This document shows positions 59,156-64,000 of a stretch of DNA of 64,000 bases, one piece after another (position 1 is the stretch's first letter; every line of letters begins with the position of its first letter). Under the pieces are notes generated by a model. That model was not told the origin of the DNA. It worked only from the letters and a program-made list of their open reading frames with translations, and did no database searches. The position numbers and the translations under genes are program-made. The stretch comes from Coffea arabica (Eukaryota; Streptophyta; Magnoliopsida; Gentianales; Rubiaceae): NCBI RefSeq assembly GCF_036785885.1, contig NC_092320.1:18725557-18789556 (forward strand), read 5' to 3'.

Positions 59156-60270
59156 ATTGAAATTATATATGTTGGTTGTGATGTGATTGAAATAATTTGG
59201 ACTTGTGTTTGGAAATGTTATTGTGCTTAGAAATTTTTCAAATTTGGGTTTGTTGGCAGGGAGTTTCGTCTATTTATAAGAGGAAACTCTGTCAAAATTT
59301 TTCTAAAATCTTGTCCAAATTGTAAAATTGCCCCACAAAGTTTCAAATTTTTTTCAATTCTATCCAAAGGGCAACAAGTTCCACACCATTAGTTATTCAA
59401 ATGCCTTTTACTTTTGAGATAAATATATATGATTTGACAATTTCTTTTCTCATTTAACTTGAAAATGACTATTATGTTATTATAATTTGTACATTATAGG
59501 GAAGTATATCGTGTAAAGTGGAGAAAATTATGCCTACATTTTGCATATTTGATGAAATTTCTTCTATTTACTTGATTTTTCGTAGTTAAGTGATGAATAT
59601 GGTCACTAAGTGTAATACTCTTCTCATGATTATTCTTTTGAGGGAATAATTATTATCTTTGCTTCAAAAAAAATAAAAGTAAAAAAAAGAAAAAAGAATG
59701 AAAAAAATGAAAAAGAAGAAAAAGAAAAAAAAAGAGAATAAAAATTGTTCTACTCCAATGGTTCTTGTACTTACTAACCGGAAGTCTTCATCTACAAATG
59801 TCGAATTTCACATAAAATGGTATTTGAATTAAGAGTATGCAAGGCAACTTGAGATTATGAAATATTGAATAACCGGTGATTTGCATCTAAAAATATCGAC
59901 CGTCGGGTCAAAATATATTTTCACAATTTAAGTATATATTTTGTTTTGTTATATGAATAAATCCCTCTTCAAATATGAATAAGAAGATGATCACGAGTTT
60001 AGGAAGCATTTTTATTGACCATATGACTTACTTGCTTGTAAAATTGGAAAAGGATGAGGAATTGAATTGAACTAGTTAAAATTATGATATAATTAACTCT
60101 CCTTTACTTGATATTATGAGTATTTGACCTTAGTTGAATGATTGCATAATAGTTATTTACCTTGTTTTTGAGGAAACAAAGTTGAATGGTGCGCATATAT
60201 TTATTTTAGAAATTTTGGATCATTCTTGGTTTGTATTTCTTATTGTTTGAAGAGAGGAAATGGTTCAAGT

Positions 60271-60281
60271 GTGGGGGAGTT
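60271..60281 (+). promoter_or_regulatory. Polypurine tract of the second gag-only element
   Basis: GTGGGGGAGTT directly before TGATAAG of the 3' LTR. Confidence 0.75.
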
Positions 60282-62229
60282 TGATAAGAATATATGTTAT
60301 GTGTTTTAAATGTGTTTTATTAGTTAATTTTGGTATTTTTTAACTACTTTTATAGTTAATTAACTAGAATTCTAGTGAAAATATATATTTTATGGTTTCA
60401 AGTGTAAAAATCACATTTTTATGGATTTTAATAGCGAAAACTTCATGTTTTCATAGGTTTAAGAATTCAATTATCAAATGAAGTTTTGGAGAAGATAATT
60501 GGATGATTGATGATGGTTCGAAGTGATAAAAAGAGAATATGAAGTGCAAAAGAGGAAATGCAATCAAGAATAAAAAGAAATAAGTTTCACAGCTTTGACA
60601 CCTTGTGGTATTTTGGTAATATCCTAAGATACAGGCATCAGATTGAGGTAATTATTAAACCATTTTAAATCTAAGAGATAGATCTACATTTGATGTGATA
60701 TCAAAATCCAGTTCAATCATTTTTCTTGTCAAAAAGTCGAAATATAGAGGTGCAACTTTGTTATCGAAAGCTGAAATAGAGCTCTGACTAGTTGAGGGTA
60801 TTTTGGTTAGTTCTCAGTTTACAGAACTCTAAATTGGATGATTCTTGAGGTATTGGAAAGATAATTCAAAGGGTTACAACTTTTATGCTTTGTACAAGAG
60901 ATAATTTAGGCTCTATCATTGAGAAAATAGTAGTTGAAGTGGAGCTAAATGCATAGAATTGAAAACACAAGCTACCAATACGCGACCTGAAGTCGTGTAT
61001 TCCTGAGGTCGCGTATTCGCTTCTATTTTTTGCAACTTGCTCATCAACTTGCCCTGCTTTCACACAACTTTTCCAACTCAATTCTAGATATCAATTCAGG
61101 CTGTATCTAATCAAGAAAAGTGTGAAAAGTTGGAAAGACAACTCATGGGAGTTTAAAGAATCAAAAATGACAACTAGAAACAACTCATTTGACTCTTGCA
61201 TCTTTTATAAATATCAACTTTTGGAGGACATTTCACAACTTTGGAAGGCTAGAGAACCTCACAAAAAATGTAGTCTTCACTAGAATTTCCTTCGTTTATT
61301 AGTTAGAGTAGTATAGTATACTTAGTGTAACTTTTCCTTCTTGTATTTGTAGCTAGACTTGGATGAAAATTTGAAAAGCAAAGATGGAGAGTTAGAACTC
61401 ATTTGACAAGGGTAATTTCTCTCCTTTCACTTTCTCTTTTGTATTTAAGTTCATGTTTAACTATAATACAAGTTTGAATTTATTTTTCTTTATATTTAGT
61501 TAAAGTTTATGCCTAAAGTTATGGATGAATTTTCTATATCTTGTTAGTGATGTTTACTTGGTTATTTGATGATATTATTTTGATCAAGTTATTTATCACT
61601 TTTGCTTACCTAATCATGATTAACTAGCCATTAGTTGTAATTATCTAAAGGTGTTAAGCTTGCAATAAGAATTAGAGTTTAATACTAGTTCAAGGAAATA
61701 ATAAACCTAGAGAGTTCACTCACGAAAGTAAAGGAGCACATTTGTGGCATAAGTGACTTGTTTCATGTAATTTCATAAAAGAAATGAGTTTGTAGTTAAT
61801 TTCATAACCACGAGAGTATGTATGGCTTAATTACAGGTATAGTTGATTCACTAGGAGAGTAAGTTTTACATACATTAAGAAATTACGCCATGACTAGCCA
61901 AGATAATAACATTCACTTAACTAGTAACTTCATTTGCAAGAGTAGTAAGGAATTCCATACCTCTAGGAGTTTTCTAGCGTTATTTTTATTACTTTTACTT
62001 CATCTTTATAGTGTAGAGTTAATTTCTTGAACTTGTGATAGTATAAATAATAAAGGAGTTTGAAAATCCCCGGTAAATAAAAATCTTTCCTATAGAATTG
62101 ACCCTTAATGCCCTATACTCAATCACAACTCGTATACTTGCGAAAAATCTTGGGTGTGGTATTTAGAATGTTATAAATGTAAAACTTGATTGTGGATGAA
62201 CTAATTGTTATATTTATACCCCGCGTTCA
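60282..62229 (+). repeat. 3' LTR of the second gag-only element
   Basis: Begins TGATAAGAATATATGTTATG and is collinear with 54976-56868 with many substitutions and some indels. The exact right end (62229, TTCA) is approximate. Confidence 0.78.
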
Positions 62230-62236
62230 TTTAGAT

Positions 62237-63400
62237 ATCGAGCTGATTATGAGTTTTTCGTTGGGTGACAGTCGAAATCAAGATAAGCTCATCTGGCAGT
62301 ACTCTAAAAATGGCTTCTTCACAATGAAAAGTGCCTACCATCTTGTCAAAACACAATCTACAAACTAGCAGGATGTAGCTTCAAGCAGTAATGGCTCTGT
62401 GCATGATATTTGGCCTTGCTTGTGGAAATTCAACATACCAAGTAAAGTTAAAATATTGTTGTGACGAATTTGCAAAGGTATTCTACGTACAACTTCCCAG
62501 TTAAATAGCCGTGGAGTTTATTTTGATCCTACCTACTCTTTATGTAAGGCCCCTGTTGAAGATGTTAATCATATTTTTTTTATGCTCTCCAATAGCAATT
62601 CAAGCTTGGGCCCTCAGCTTTCTTACACTGAAGATAAGATTAGACTTTGTCGATCAAATTTCGTCTTGGTTGCCTGGCCTTCTTCGTCTTTTGAAAATGT
62701 CAAACATGGAATTGGTAGCCATAATTCTTTGGAATATATGGCTTAACCGAAACGGTGCATTATTTGATGGTTCCTATTGTGATCCTCTTAGTCTGGTCTC
62801 TCTCTATCTATCAATTTCTTACAGAAATACCATGAAGCATACACATTTCCAAACATCCCAATATGCTCTTCCACTACTCAACTTCATTGGAAAAAGCTCC
62901 CTGTAGGTTTTCTAAAGCCAACTTCAATGGTGCAATATTCTATGAAAACGGCTACTCTGGAGTTGGAGTTGTTGTGAAGGATGAATGAGGCAATTTTGTT
63001 GCAGGTATTTCTCACAAAATCTTAGGTATCCTTTCTCCTAAGGTAATTGAAGCCTATGCTGGAAAATTTGCGATTTCCTCCTCACTTAAGTTAAAGATTC
63101 TCAAGATTATTTTGGAGGGTGACTCTTTGAAGATCATCAACATGCTTAAAAATATGAAAGCTGATGATTCAGCCTCGGGGGTCCTATTAGATGATATTCT
63201 TATTAGTTTACAGAATTTCATCACTTGGGAGGCAAATTGGGTCCCTAAGAATCTAAATGTGCTTGCTCATTTATTAGTTAGGAATGCTAGCTCTATTTCA
63301 GATATTTGTAGTTGGAGATATTTTCCACCATATTTTCTTTCTTCCACAATTACTGCAGATCTATCTTCACCATAATAAAATTTTCCAATTTTTTTCTATC
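62237..63400 (+). pseudogene. LINE ORF2 remnant, right part (zf-RVT and RNase H-like)
   Basis: Resumes as IELIMSFSLGDSRNQDKLIW and YSKNGFFTMKSAYHLV, the segment expected after the left part. zf-RVT pieces follow (CKAPVEDVNHIFF near 62540-62585; VAIILWNIWLNRNGALFDG at 62715-62770). The RNase H-like tail is at 63112-63375 (EGDSLKIINML, ANWVPKNLNVLAHLLV). Stops and frame changes at 62369, 62463, 62585 and 62906 break it. Confidence 0.82.
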
Positions 63401-63492
63401 AAAAAAACTCAACGTCAGGTTCTACCCCATTGACATGCTATAAATAGATGTATTTTTCAAAGGATAAAATTGTATTTGTTTGTTAAGAACCC

Positions 63493-63883
63493 GTTTGGGG
63501 TTGCAATAGTTTATCAAAAAAGACTTCACCTAATAGAACTTTTAATAAAAGTCCTTGTTAAGTAATTAAGTATTTTTAAGTATACTGTTTGAATACATAG
63601 TTCAATAAATACTTATTATATTCGATAATGTGTAATTTGAAAATTTTAAATATATTTATCTCTTTATTTAGTTCATAATATAGGATAAAATGATTAAATT
63701 TAATATTTTATTTTTAAAAATTCAAAAATTATTTTAAAAGCACTAAATTTAAACTTTTGCCAAAAGTACTTTTAATACCAAAGTCTCCACTCCGGATTTT
63801 ATAAATTGATATTCACCAAATGCCTCAAATGTACCTTTGGCATCCAAAAGTACTTTTTAACCAAAACCACCGCAACCTCAAAC
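63493..63883. mobile_element. MITE-like element upstream of the second BURP copy
   Basis: Inverted ends GTTTGGGGTTGCAATAG and (complement) GTTTGAGGTTGCGGTGG, about 390 bp, AT-rich middle with AAAAGTACTTTTAA motifs on both sides. Target duplication not evident. Confidence 0.5.
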
Positions 63884-63889
63884 CAGCCC

Positions 63890-64000
63890 AAAAGAAGAAT
63901 CTTTTAATCGGGCACACTTTATTGTATCCATTTGCATTATTTGCTTATGCTTTTGTAAGAACCATCAAAGCGGAGCTGCAAGGGAAATAATACCTAGCAA
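63890..64000 (+). promoter_or_regulatory. Upstream region of a second BURP gene copy (gene lies beyond the window)
   Basis: Closely similar over about 110 bases to 22048-22166, including GCAAGGGAAATAATACCTA. In the first copy the start codon follows 6-8 bases after the matching position, so a start codon is expected just past position 64000. Confidence 0.65.

Larger units (their letters stand above)
54976..62229 (+). mobile_element. Second gag-only LTR retrotransposon, inserted in the LINE
   Basis: About 7.25 kb. LTRs 54976-56868 and 60282-62229 start TGATAAG and end near GGCCA/TTCA. Primer site 56875-56892; polypurine tract 60271-60281. Between them only a decayed gag-like ORF is found and no pol. 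LTRs differ by many substitutions and indels, so it is older than the element at 45415. A clean 5-bp duplication is not visible: the left flank is GAGAT, and the right flank has TAGATAT, which may be its diverged copy. Confidence 0.82.
54258..63400 (+). mobile_element. Second LINE, 5'-truncated and split by an LTR element
   Basis: Left part 54258-54975 and right part about 62237-63400. It starts inside the RT domain and ends after the RNase H-like region near an A-rich tail (63401-63408). It is 5'-truncated and carries several stops. Diverged from the LINE at 1-2275, though the domain plan is the same. Confidence 0.82.

Overview
The window looks like a repeat-rich piece of a eudicot nuclear chromosome. 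Genes have GT-AG introns, the background is AT-rich, and most of the 64 kb is nested plant transposons. A BURP-domain gene and a gamma-tocopherol-methyltransferase-like N-methyltransferase gene without a transit peptide suggest an asterid, possibly Gentianales, but the sequence alone does not prove the lineage.

Only two genes look intact. One is a two-exon BURP-domain gene (22169-23188, +). The other is a six-exon SAM-dependent methyltransferase gene (28000-35013, +) that codes for 303 aa without a stop; its second intron carries a Helitron with another transposon inside it. Several relics lie around them. These are a thylakoid processing peptidase exon cut off by a hAT end (18249-18677), a minus-strand gene with short tandem protein repeats resembling DUF2775/organ-specific proteins (37300-38444), and two exons of a GDSL esterase (41725-42460). 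The last 110 bases repeat the region just before the BURP start codon, so a second BURP gene probably begins just beyond the right edge.

Layout. 1-2275: 3' part of a LINE. 2276-6817: decayed Ty1-copia element whose gag is interrupted by a hAT-type element with perfect 8-bp target duplications. 6820-13882: leader and 4.16-kb LTR of a minus-strand Tat/Ogre-like gypsy element. 13883-18251: hAT element with a five-exon transposase carrying one in-frame stop. 18249-21950: peptidase fragment, AT-rich DNA and a small MITE. 22048-35140: the two intact genes and a retroposon. 35140-45050: gene relics, a tandem duplication split by a Mutator-type element with a 9-bp duplication, and diffuse repeats. 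45051-53764: solo LTR containing a complete gag-only LTR retrotransposon (45415-52495, 5-bp duplication AGGGT). 54258-63400: a second LINE split by another gag-only LTR retrotransposon (54976-62229). 63493-64000: a MITE and the second BURP upstream region.

The transposon layers give a relative chronology: copia before its hAT insert, Helitron before its hAT insert, solo LTR before the gag-only element, LINE before the second gag-only element, and tandem duplication before the Mutator-type insert. The genes do not form an operon-like unit. A specialised-metabolism role for the methyltransferase, and a past link to the GDSL relic, are inferences.
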